From assembly GCA_033856535.1 (NCBI GenBank), contig JAWVEV010000154.1, forward strand, positions 1 through 32,411: 32,411 bases of DNA, written 5' to 3'. The stretch comes from JAWVEV01 sp033856535 (lineage in GTDB: Bacteria; Actinomycetota; Thermoleophilia; Miltoncostaeales; Miltoncostaeaceae). The position numbers and the translations under genes are program-made. Shown here piece by piece: positions 15,501 through 22,875 of this stretch (positions within the stretch are counted from its first letter, which is position 1; the number at the start of each line of letters is the position of its first letter). The notes under the pieces were generated by a model. It did not search any database and was not told the origin of the DNA. It was given only the letters and a program-made list of their open reading frames with translations.

Positions 15501-16649
15501 GTGAACGGAAGGTTCCGGCACAGGGGCGCTCGTCACCTGCGGGCAGCCGTCGCGATCGCGGGCCTCGGGGCCCTGCTGTCGCTCCCCGCGACCGGCCTCG
15601 GGGCCGTCGCCGCGGTCCAGGACGACGTCCTGGCGACCGTCGCGCTCGACAACGTGGAGTCGCGGCTCAGCCTGGTCGCAGAATCCGGCGTGCGCGTGAC
15701 CCGCGTCGACATCTTCTGGTCGACCGTCGCGCAGACGAAGCCGCGCAAGGCCACCGACCCCGCCGACCCGGCCTACGACTGGAGCGTCGCGGACGCGATC
15801 TTCACCGGCCTGAAGAAGCGGAAGATCATCCCGATCGTCAGCGTCTACAGCTCCCCGGCGTGGGCCGCCGGCGGCAAGACCACGCCGATCGGCCAGGCGT
15901 ACAACCCGAACGCGCCGAACGCGAAGATGTACGGCCAGTTCATGAAGGCCGTCGCCACGCGCTACAACGGCAAGTTCCGCGTCGCCGGCAAGAAGCTCCC
16001 GAAGGTCAGCCACTACGAGATCTGGAACGAGCCGAACCTGAAGGCCTTCTTCCGGTCCGGCACGCGCACCTCGATCCCGAAGTACGTCGGCCTGGTCAAG
16101 GCGGCCTACCCGCAGATCCACGCGGCCAACAAGAAGGCCGTCGTGATCGCCGGCGTGGGCGGCCCCCGCGGCAAGAACGGCAAGGGCAACCTCGGCGCCC
16201 GCACCTGGCTCAACGGGATCGTGAAGGCGAAGGGCGTCACGTTCGACGCCTACTCGCAGCACATCTACCCGTCGTCCGCGCCGAACAAGAAGGTCAAGGC
16301 GTTCCCCTCCTGGTCGAGCATCGACGAGATCCTCAAGACGCTCGACAAGAAGAAGAAGGGCATGCCGCTCTACATCACCGAGGCGGGCTACACCACGGCG
16401 CAGACCACTTTCCGCGACGTGATGGTCACCCCGCGCCAGCAGCGCGGCTACCTGAAGCAGATCTTCAACCTCAAGCAGGTGAAGAACCCGCGGGTGCCGG
16501 TGGTGGTCTGGTTCAACCTGCAGGACAACGCCAACTGGCCCGCCGGCCTGCTGCGCGAGGACGGGGTTCAGAAGCTCAGCTACACGTCTTTCCGGTCGAT
16601 CGCACGCAAGGCGTTCACGCCGGCCCAGAGGAAGCAGCTGGCCCGGTAG
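15501..16649 (+). CDS. Secreted glycoside hydrolase-like protein, clan GH-A fold
   Basis: A 382-aa exported protein. A Sec signal peptide spans about residues 1-36 (basic start, then AAVAIAGLGALLSLPATGLGAVA). The mature part looks like a TIM-barrel hydrolase of the GH5/GH39-like clan A: the conserved N-E-P with probable acid/base E177 (HYEIWNEPNL), SQHIYP on a later strand, and probable nucleophile E294 (YITEAGYTT). The substrate is unknown, likely a plant or microbial polysaccharide. It is unusually lysine-rich for this GC content, consistent with a cell-surface or secreted role. The GTG at 15501 is chosen because GGGAGG lies 7 nt upstream and the signal peptide begins there; an in-frame ATG at 15468 would add 11 residues. 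A strong hairpin follows. Confidence 0.85.
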   Translation: MNGRFRHRGARHLRAAVAIAGLGALLSLPATGLGAVAAVQDDVLATVALDNVESRLSLVAESGVRVTRVDIFWSTVAQTKPRKATDPADPAYDWSVADAIFTGLKKRKIIPIVSVYSSPAWAAGGKTTPIGQAYNPNAPNAKMYGQFMKAVATRYNGKFRVAGKKLPKVSHYEIWNEPNLKAFFRSGTRTSIPKYVGLVKAAYPQIHAANKKAVVIAGVGGPRGKNGKGNLGARTWLNGIVKAKGVTFDAYSQHIYPSSAPNKKVKAFPSWSSIDEILKTLDKKKKGMPLYITEAGYTTAQTTFRDVMVTPRQQRGYLKQIFNLKQVKNPRVPVVVWFNLQDNANWPAGLLREDGVQKLSYTSFRSIARKAFTPAQRKQLAR

Positions 16650-16660
16650 CTCGAGCTCGT

Positions 16661-16689
16661 GTGGCCCCGCTCCGGACGAGCGGGGCCAC
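16661..16689 (+). terminator. Terminator hairpin after the glycoside hydrolase gene
   Basis: A perfect 11-bp stem, GTGGCCCCGCT (16661-16671) with AGCGGGGCCAC (16679-16689), and a 7-nt loop, 11 nt after the stop codon. Confidence 0.75.
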
Positions 16690-16715
16690 GTCGGCTCATC
16701 ACATAGGGACACCGC

Positions 16716-16889
16716 ATGACGCTCACTCCCGAGACAGAACGCGCCATCTCCGAGCTGGCCATCGACATGGGCCTCACCGAGGCCGAGGTCGTGGCCCGCG
16801 GGGTGCGGGCGCTCGCGATCCTGCGCGCCACCGTCTGGACGCCCAGCCCGCGCCGGCTGGCGCAGGAGGCGCAGGACCCGACCCCCTGA
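16716..16889 (+). CDS. Small protein, 57 aa, ribbon-helix-helix-like
   Basis: It begins MTLTPETERAISELAIDMGL and continues TEAEVVARGVRALAILRATV, ending in a Pro/Gln-rich tail. The pattern of a short strand (T-L-T-P) followed by two amphipathic helices separated by G-L-T-E resembles the ribbon-helix-helix fold of CopG/Arc-type repressors and type II antitoxins. The ATG at 16716 has AGGGAC about 8 nt upstream; the stop lies 12 nt from the converging glycosyltransferase stop. No toxin gene is adjacent. The fold call is from residue pattern only, but a promoter-side terminator and a good ribosome site support a real gene. Confidence 0.6.
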   Translation: MTLTPETERAISELAIDMGLTEAEVVARGVRALAILRATVWTPSPRRLAQEAQDPTP

Positions 16890-16901
16890 GGCGCGTCGGG
16901 G

Positions 16902-18088
16902 CTACGCCCCGAGCAGCGCCTCGATCGCGTCGGCCGCCGCGCCGGCGCCCCCCTCGCTCCGCACCTCCTCGCGGAGCGCGACCATCCGCGCGGCCAGGGC
17001 CGGATCCGACGTGACCCGCTCGACGGCCGCCCGGACCGCCTCGGGCGTGACCCGCTCCACCGGCAGGCGCACACCCGCCCCGATCGCCTCGAGCCGCGCC
17101 GCGTTGGCGAACTGGTCCATCGACCGCGGGATCGCCACGACCGGGACTCCCTGCCAGAGCGCCTCGACCGACCCGCCCATGCCCGCGTGGGTCACGAAGA
17201 CCCGGGCGTGGCGCAGCGCGGCGAGCTGCGGCAGCGAGCGGTGCACCTCGACCCCCGGCGGCAGCGGCCCGAGCGCCGCAGGGTCGTACCGGGCGCCCGC
17301 GATCACGACGTGCCAGCGGCCGGCCAGGCCGGCGATGCAGGCGCGGTGGACCTCGGCCGCCGCGGCGTAGGCCGTCCCGAACCCGACGAAGGCCGTCGGC
17401 GTGGCGCCGGCCGGGGGCCGCCACGCGCCCTCCGCGAGCCGCGCATCGTCGAACGAGGCCCCGGCGAACGTGACCCCCGGGCCCACCCGGTCGGCGTGCG
17501 GCTGCATCGCGCGCGGGACCACCACCACGGTCCGCTCGGAACGGAGCAGGTCCTCGGGCCGCAGGTCGACGCCCCGCTCGGCGAGCCAGGCGGCGACGCC
17601 GTCGTGGAGGCGCGCGAAGGCCGGCCGCCCGCGGAGCGCGGCGAGCGGATCCTCGGGGTCGTCCTCCCAGCCGTCCCAGGGGACGAAGGTGGGCGAGAGC
17701 TGGGCCGCCGGCGCGCCCCAGCGGGCCGCCGCCACGGGGCCGGCGATCGCGCCGGTGTCGTGCAGCACCAGGTCCGGCGTGTCGTCCTCGTACGCCGCCA
17801 GCAGCTGGGGGAGCATCGCGACGCCCTCGTCGACGAAGCGCGCCAGCCCGGCGAGGTGTCCTCGGGCCAGCCGTCGGGCCCCGGGAGCGTCGACCGGATC
17901 GCGACCACCTCGGCCCCGGTCGCCGCGACCAGGGGAGCGAAGGCGTCGCCCACGGCATAGGTCACGCGGTGCCCGCGGGCGGCCAGCTCGCGGATCGCGG
18001 CGAGGCCGGGGAGGACGTGGCCGGCGGCGGTGGTGCCGACCATGGCGATGTGGGCGGGGCCGCTTGACAGGGCGGGGAGGGCGTCCAA
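16902..18088 (-). pseudogene. Macrolide-type glycosyltransferase (GT1/MGT family), frameshifted
   Basis: A UDP-glycosyltransferase of the MGT/UGT superfamily split into two frames. The N-terminal half (AHIAMVGTTAAGHVLPGLAA, then RELAARGHRVTYAVGDAFA up to GPDGWPEDT) is in one frame. From LAGLARFVDEGVAMLPQLL onward it is in another, through HAGMGGSVEALWQGVPVVAI and the donor-site SMDQFANAARLEAIGAGVRL to the end. The switch is near 17855-17857. Adding one C there would restore WPEDT-LAGLARFVDEG, so this is either a genuine one-base deletion or a sequencing error. Both halves are well conserved, which favours a recent event. The start is uncertain: TTG at 18088 is used; the frame is open to 18121. 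It is divergent from the NeuD-like acetyltransferase across a palindrome. Confidence 0.82.
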
Positions 18089-18100
18089 TGATGCAGCAAC

Positions 18101-18119
18101 GCTTATCCAAACGATAAGC
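18101..18119. promoter_or_regulatory. Perfect 7-5-7 palindrome, candidate operator
   Basis: GCTTATCCAAACGATAAGC has GCTTATC and GATAAGC as exact inverted repeats around a 5-bp spacer. It lies in an AT-rich patch between the divergent glycosyltransferase and acetyltransferase genes, where both promoters must be. The size and symmetry suit a dimeric TetR-, MarR- or GntR-type repressor; no regulator gene is adjacent. Confidence 0.6.
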
Positions 18120-18168
18120 AAACTGAATCAAAACGGGGGCCGCCGGGCGGCGGCCGGGGAGGCGAGGG

Positions 18169-18915
18169 ATGAGCGTACGGCACGGGCGCGGACGGGACGA
18201 TCTGGCGGGAAGGGCCGCCCTGCGGCTGGCCGAGCGGCCGCGGGCCGCCGGAGCCCAGACGCCGATCGTGGGCGTCGGCGCGGGCGGGCACGCCAAGTGC
18301 GTGGTCGAGGCCATCCGCTCGGTCATGCGCTTTCGCGTCGCCGGGCTGCTCGACGCCGACCCGCGCCGCCACCGCGGCGCGCTCCTGGGCCACCCGGTCC
18401 TGGGCGGCGAGGAGCTGCTGTCGGAGCTGCTCGCCGACGGCGTGGCCCACGCGTTCGTGGGCGTGGGCGGGATCGACGACCCGTCGACCCGCCGGCGCGT
18501 CTTCGGCGCGCTCGACGACCTCGGGTTCATCCTGCCGTCGATCGTCCACCGCGACGCCCTGGTGTCGCCGAGCGCGGCCGTCGCCGGCGGCGCCCAGGTG
18601 ATGCGCGGGGCGATCGTGAACGCCGAGGCGACCATCGGCCACGACGCGATCGTGAACAGCGGGGCCATCGTCGGGCACGACGCCGAGGTGCTCGAGCACG
18701 CGCACGTCGCCTCGGGGGCGCGCGTGCTGGGCGGGGCCCGGATCGGCCGGGAGGCGCTGGTCGGCGCCGGCGCGATCGTGCTCGAGGGTCGGCGGGTGGG
18801 CGACCGGGCCCGGGTGGGCGCCGGCGCGGTCGTGCACGCGGACGTGCCGGCCGGGGCGACGGTGGTCGGGGTCCCGGCCCGGCCGCTCGCCGCCCGGCCC
18901 CGCCGGGCCGCCTGA
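18169..18915 (+). CDS. NeuD/PglD-family sugar acyltransferase
   Basis: A 248-aa enzyme with the two-part architecture of this family. First comes a small Rossmann-like nucleotide-sugar domain with GVGAGGHAK at 35-43 and VAGLLDADPRRH. Then, from about residue 125, a left-handed beta-helix of hexapeptide repeats (for example AIVNAEATIGHDAIVNSGA and AIVGHDAEVLEHAHVASGA), ending V-V-G-V-P-A-R-P-L. It transfers an acetyl group from acetyl-CoA to an amino or hydroxyl group of a (nucleotide-)sugar. The first 28 residues are an Arg/Ala-rich extension not usual for the family. The ATG at 18169 has GGGGAGG 6 nt upstream. The divergent glycosyltransferase suggests a shared sugar-decoration role. Confidence 0.88.
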   Translation: MSVRHGRGRDDLAGRAALRLAERPRAAGAQTPIVGVGAGGHAKCVVEAIRSVMRFRVAGLLDADPRRHRGALLGHPVLGGEELLSELLADGVAHAFVGVGGIDDPSTRRRVFGALDDLGFILPSIVHRDALVSPSAAVAGGAQVMRGAIVNAEATIGHDAIVNSGAIVGHDAEVLEHAHVASGARVLGGARIGREALVGAGAIVLEGRRVGDRARVGAGAVVHADVPAGATVVGVPARPLAARPRRAA

Positions 18916-19035
18916 CCGTCCCGGCGCCCCTCGGCCAACCCGGCGGAACCTGCTACAACCGCTGCCGTGAGCCCCGGCTGATCCTCGCGCCACGCCCCCG
19001 CACGGCGACTCGCCCGACGAGCCGTCTGGTGGGCC

Positions 19036-20184
19036 GTGCTCGCGGACGCCGTTCCGCTGTACCCGCTGTACGCGCTGCTCTTCGCGGACACGGGGCTCTC
19101 CGCCGCCGAGATCTCGGCGCTGTTCGCGCTGTGGTCGTTCATGGGCGTGGTGGCCGAGGTGCCGTCCGGCGCCCTGGCCGACCGCTTCGGCCGGCGCGCG
19201 GCGGTCGTGGCGTACGGGCTCCTCCAGGCCGCCGGCTTCGCGGTCTGGATCGCCCTGCCGGGGTTCCCCGGCTTCGCCGCGGGCTTCGCGCTGTGGGGGC
19301 TGGGCGGCGCGATGGCCTCGGGCGCGTTCGAGGCGCTGCTCTACGACGGCCTGGCGGCGGCCGGCGAGGCCGGCCGCTACGTCCGGGTGCTCGCGCGCGT
19401 CGAGGCCGCCGGGCTGGTGGTGCAGGTCCCGATCGCCGGCGCCGCGACGGTCCTGTTCGATCTGGGCGGCTACGCGCTCGCCGGCTGGGTCAGCGTGGCG
19501 ACCGCCCTGGGATCTGCGGCGGTCGCGGCGACGCTGCCCGAGGTCCGCCCGCCGGCCGCCCGGGGGGAGGAGGAGCTCGGCTACCTGGCCACGCTGCGCG
19601 CCGGCCTCGCCGAGGCCGCCGGCTCGCCGGCGGTGCGGGCGGCCCTCCTCGGCGTGGCGGCGATCACCGCGTTCGACGGGCTGGAGGAGTACTTCCCGCT
19701 GCTGGCGGCCGAGTGGGGCGTCCCCACGGGGGCGATCCCGATCGCGCTGGTCGCGATCCCGCTGGCCGGGGCGCTCGGCACGGCGCTGGCCGGGCGCGCC
19801 GCGCTCCTCGACCCCCGCGGCGTGGCCTGCATGCTGCTCGTCGCCTCGGCCGCCCTCGCCGCGGCGGGCCTGGTGGCGCGCCCGGCCGGGGTGGTCGGGA
19901 TCGTCGCCTTCTACGGCGTCTACCGGCTGGCGGTCGTGATCGCCGACGCCCGGCTGCAGGAGCGGATCGAGGGCGCGGCGCGGGCGACGGTGACCTCCGC
20001 GGCGGGCCTGGCGACCGACGTCGCCGCGATGGCGCTCTACGGCGCGTGGGCTCTCGGCGGCCTGGGCCTGGTGACGGCGCTGGCGGCCCTGGCCGCGCTG
20101 ACGGTGCCGGGGCTGCTCGGCGGGGCGCGCCGCCGGCGCGGTACGGTCGACGCGGGCGGACCGGCGAGCGAGGAGGCGCGATGA
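19036..20184 (+). CDS. MFS transporter
   Basis: A 382-aa integral membrane protein of the major facilitator superfamily. The first helix is in VLADAVPLYPLYALLFADTG. The loop 2-3 motif is GALADRFGRRAAV (canonical G-x-L-a-D-r-x-G-R-r), and about ten further hydrophobic helices follow. The substrate is unknown. The start is uncertain: GTG at 19036 falls at the edge of helix 1. The frame is open back to a TGA at 18979, and the extra segment (ARRLARRAVWW) looks coding but has no start codon. A GTG at 18967 with a TACAAC box upstream is in the same frame, just before that TGA. The 120 bp before this gene contain nothing else recognisable. The stop overlaps the next ATG (ATGA). Confidence 0.85.
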   Translation: MLADAVPLYPLYALLFADTGLSAAEISALFALWSFMGVVAEVPSGALADRFGRRAAVVAYGLLQAAGFAVWIALPGFPGFAAGFALWGLGGAMASGAFEALLYDGLAAAGEAGRYVRVLARVEAAGLVVQVPIAGAATVLFDLGGYALAGWVSVATALGSAAVAATLPEVRPPAARGEEELGYLATLRAGLAEAAGSPAVRAALLGVAAITAFDGLEEYFPLLAAEWGVPTGAIPIALVAIPLAGALGTALAGRAALLDPRGVACMLLVASAALAAAGLVARPAGVVGIVAFYGVYRLAVVIADARLQERIEGAARATVTSAAGLATDVAAMALYGAWALGGLGLVTALAALAALTVPGLLGGARRRRGTVDAGGPASEEAR

Positions 20185-20627
20185 GCGAGTCCATCGACAC
20201 GGCGGCCCGCGAGCGCCTGGAGGCGCTCGTCGGGACCTGGGACATGGGAGCGGGGCCACCCGGCGGCCCGCCCTGGCCGGGCGCGGCCCGGGTGACCTTC
20301 GCCTGGATGGAGGGTGCGCCGCTGCTGATCCAGCGCTGGTCCATCGAGATGGAGGGCGCTCCGAGCGGCACCGCGGTGATCGGCTGCGACGGGATGACCG
20401 GCGCCTACCGCCAGCTCTACACCGACGACCGCGACGTCCAGCGGCTCTACGAGATGAGCCTCGAGGACGGGGTCTGGCGGCTCTGGCGCGACGGCGCGCC
20501 CTTCGCCCAGCGCTTCACCGGGCGCTTCTCGGCGGACGGGCGGACGATCGCCGGGCGCTGGGAGATCGCCGAGGACGGCGCCGACTGGAGAACCGACTTC
20601 GACGTGACGTTCACCCGGGTGGGCTGA
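20181..20627 (+). CDS. Small soluble protein, DUF1579/lipocalin-like
   Basis: A 148-aa cytosolic protein. It has the pattern L-V-G-T-W-D near residues 16-21, ARVTFAWMEGAPLLIQRWSIE, then VIGCDGMTGAYRQLYTDD and FTGRFSADGRTIAGRWEIAEDG, that is, successive antiparallel strands of a small barrel. I associate this with the actinobacterial DUF1579-like group of no established function; ligand binding in the barrel is plausible. The ATG overlaps the MFS stop by 4 nt with GAGGAGG just upstream, so it is co-translated with the transporter. Its 3' end overlaps the converging nitronate monooxygenase gene by 17 nt. Confidence 0.78.
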   Translation: MSESIDTAARERLEALVGTWDMGAGPPGGPPWPGAARVTFAWMEGAPLLIQRWSIEMEGAPSGTAVIGCDGMTGAYRQLYTDDRDVQRLYEMSLEDGVWRLWRDGAPFAQRFTGRFSADGRTIAGRWEIAEDGADWRTDFDVTFTRVG

Positions 20628-21666
20628 GGTCCGCGGCGGCGCGCGCGATCGCCGCGCGCGCATCGTCGGCGAGGGCCCGCACCAGCTCGCCGGCGGGCAG
20701 CTCGCGCGCCAGCTCGTGCGCCTCGCCGGCCCAGAGGTTCACCGCCGACGCGTCGCCGGCCGCGCGCGCCGCGGCCCGTGCCGGCGCGGTCACGTAGTGG
20801 ATCTCCGGGTAGGCGAAGGGCGCGCCCGCGTCGTGCTCGTCCATGAACCCGTTGCGGATGCCGCGCGCGGTGCGGCCGGTGAAGGCCCGCGTGAGCGCGG
20901 TCGGGCCGTCGGATCGGAGCGCCGCGCGATGCACCTCGGCGGTGCCCGCCTCCGGGCAGAGCATGAACGCGGTGCCGAGCTGAACCGCTCGGGCGCCGGC
21001 GCAGAGCAGCGCGGCGATCGCGCCGCCCGTCGCGACGCCGCCCGAGGCCACCAGCGGGAGCTCGGTCCGGCTCGCGAGGATCTGCAGCAGCGGGAGCAGC
21101 CCGATCGCCGTCGCGCCGCCGTCGTCGGCGAAGGATCCGCGGTGCCCGCCCGCCTCGGCGCCCTGCGCCACCAGGGCGTCGGCGCCGGCGGCGACGGCGA
21201 CGGCCGCCTCGTCGGCCGTCGTGACCGTCACCCACACCTCGGACCCGACCGCGTGCAGGCGCTCGACCAGCGCGGCGTCGGGGCAGCTGAAGGTGAACGA
21301 CACGACCGCGACCGGGTCGGCGAGGAGCAGCGCGACCTTCTCGCCGTAGCCGTCGTCGGTGAACCGCGGCTCGCCGACGTCCAGGCCGCGCCCGCGGGCC
21401 CATGCCGCGAGGCGGTCGACGTAGCCGGCGTAGGACTCCGGGTCGGCCGGCCCCGGGACCGGCGCGAAGACGTTCACCCCGAAGGGCCCGGAGGTGAGCT
21501 CTCGGGTGGCGCCGATCCGCCGGGCGGCCTCGCCGGCCGAGAGGTACGCCGCGGCGAGGAAGCCGAGCCCGCCGGCCTCGGACACGGCGGCGGCCAGCTC
21601 CGGGGTCGACGGCCCGCCGCCGAGCGGCGCGAGCACGATGGGGGTCGGCAGGTCGTCCAGGACCAC
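20611..21666 (-). CDS. Nitronate monooxygenase (2-nitropropane dioxygenase family)
   Basis: A 351-aa FMN-dependent TIM-barrel enzyme. Visible family features are IVLAPLGGGPSTPELAAAVS at the start, GALGFLAAAYL-like text (GGLGFLAAAYL), GPFGVNVFAP, ADALVAQGAEAGGHRG (phosphate-binding region with the conserved histidine), LPLVASGGVATGGAIAALL and ARAVQLGTAFMLCPE. It oxidises alkyl nitronates; some relatives act as enoyl reductases, so the exact substrate is open. The start is GTG at 21666, with a TACAGT box 6 nt upstream and no ribosome site, so it is probably leaderless. Confidence 0.92.
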   Translation of the reverse strand: MVLDDLPTPIVLAPLGGGPSTPELAAAVSEAGGLGFLAAAYLSAGEAARRIGATRELTSGPFGVNVFAPVPGPADPESYAGYVDRLAAWARGRGLDVGEPRFTDDGYGEKVALLLADPVAVVSFTFSCPDAALVERLHAVGSEVWVTVTTADEAAVAVAAGADALVAQGAEAGGHRGSFADDGGATAIGLLPLLQILASRTELPLVASGGVATGGAIAALLCAGARAVQLGTAFMLCPEAGTAEVHRAALRSDGPTALTRAFTGRTARGIRNGFMDEHDAGAPFAYPEIHYVTAPARAAARAAGDASAVNLWAGEAHELARELPAGELVRALADDARAAIARAAADLSPPG

Positions 21667-21672
21667 GGATCG

Positions 21673-21678
21673 ACTGTA
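21673..21678 (-). promoter_or_regulatory. Leaderless-type -10 box of the nitronate monooxygenase gene
   Basis: TACAGT on the minus strand, 6 nt before the GTG at 21666, matching TAnnnT. Confidence 0.5.
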
Positions 21679-21745
21679 CCGGCGGTCCCCACCGGCGGAC
21701 GTGGGCGAGCCGGGCGCGCGCGCCCCGAGGGGGTCGCGCGGGTGA

Positions 21746-22807
21746 TCAGTCGCGGGGCCGGTCCCGGTCGCGGGACGGCTGCACGCGCTTGGGCTCGCCG
21801 GGCATCTTCGGGTAGTCCGGCGGGTACGGCATGTCGCCGTCGCCCTGCTCCTCGTAGAGGTCGAGCAGCGGCTGCAGCGAGTGCGCGACGTCGTCGATCG
21901 CCGCGTGCCGGTCGCCGACCTCGGCGAATCGCGCCGGCATCGTGGCGACGGTGAAGTCCTCGGGCCGGACCCGCTCCAGCTCGTCCCAGCCGAGCGGCGC
22001 CGACACCGGGGCGCCGGGCTTCGGGCGGATGCTGTACGCCGAGGCGATCGTCCGGTCGCGGGCGTTCTGGTTGTAGTCGACGAAGATCCGCTCGCCGCGC
22101 TCCTCCTTCCACCACCGGGTGGTCACCCGGCCGGGCAGGCGCCGCTCCAGCTCCCGCCCGAAGGCGATGGCGGCGTGGCGCATGTCGGTGAAGGTCCAGC
22201 GCGGCTGGATCCGGACGTAGATGTGAATGCCGCGCCCGCCGGAGGTCTTCGGGAAGCCGGCGTAGCCGAGCTCCACGAGCAGCTCGCGCGCCGTCGCGGC
22301 GACCTCGACCGCGTCGTCGAAGTCGGTGCCCGGCTGCGGGTCGAGGTCGAGGCGCAGCTCGTCGGGATGGTCGACGTCGTCGGCGCGCACCGGCCAGGGA
22401 TGGAACGTGATCGTCCCCATCTGGGCGCACCAGGCGACCACGGCGATCTCGGTGGGGCAGACCTCGTCGGCGGTGCGGCCCGAGGGAAACCCGATCCGGG
22501 CGGTCTCGACGTAGTCGGGCGCGCCCTTGGGGACGCGCTTCTGGAAGAACGCGTCGCCACCGCGCGGGCCCTCGCGCTGGGTGAGCACCACGCCCGGATG
22601 GACCCCCTTGGTCCAGCGCTCGAGCGTGGTCGGCCGCCGGCGGAGGGCGCGCATGATCCCGTCCTCGACCGCGAGGTAGTACCGGACGACGTCGAGCTTG
22701 GTGAGCGCCGGCGTCGCATCGGTGGCGGGGAAGATCTTCCGGCTCGCGCTGCTCACGCGGAGCTCGCGCCCGCCGGCGTCCAGGATGACCTCGTCAGAAG
22801 CGGCCAC
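21746..22807 (-). CDS. Stand-alone LigD-type DNA polymerase/primase domain protein
   Basis: A 353-aa archaeo-eukaryotic-primase-type polymerase, equivalent to the polymerase domain of LigD used in bacterial non-homologous end joining. Metal ligands are in DLDP at 154-157. The nucleotide-binding histidine lies in TSGGRGIHIYV at 188-198. Other hallmarks are KLDVVRYYLAVEDGIMRAL, FFQKRVPKGAP, VDYNQNARDRTIASAYSIRP and APLGWDEL. The 300-350-aa length and lack of ligase or phosphoesterase domains mark it as the split form common in actinobacteria. It starts GTG at 22807. Ku and the ligase are not in this window. Confidence 0.94.
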   Translation of the reverse strand: MAASDEVILDAGGRELRVSSASRKIFPATDATPALTKLDVVRYYLAVEDGIMRALRRRPTTLERWTKGVHPGVVLTQREGPRGGDAFFQKRVPKGAPDYVETARIGFPSGRTADEVCPTEIAVVAWCAQMGTITFHPWPVRADDVDHPDELRLDLDPQPGTDFDDAVEVAATARELLVELGYAGFPKTSGGRGIHIYVRIQPRWTFTDMRHAAIAFGRELERRLPGRVTTRWWKEERGERIFVDYNQNARDRTIASAYSIRPKPGAPVSAPLGWDELERVRPEDFTVATMPARFAEVGDRHAAIDDVAHSLQPLLDLYEEQGDGDMPYPPDYPKMPGEPKRVQPSRDRDRPRD

Positions 22808-22875
22808 GACGGCCCGAGGATCGCACGTGACCTCGGGGGTTGCCTGGGGGTGTCGGTGCTGGGTAGAAGCACTCG

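Noticed and set aside
21712..21725. GGGCGCGCGCGCCC palindrome between LigD-type and nitronate monooxygenase genes
   Set aside because: A self-complementary GC run is expected often at this base composition and has no loop of its own; not listed as a terminator.
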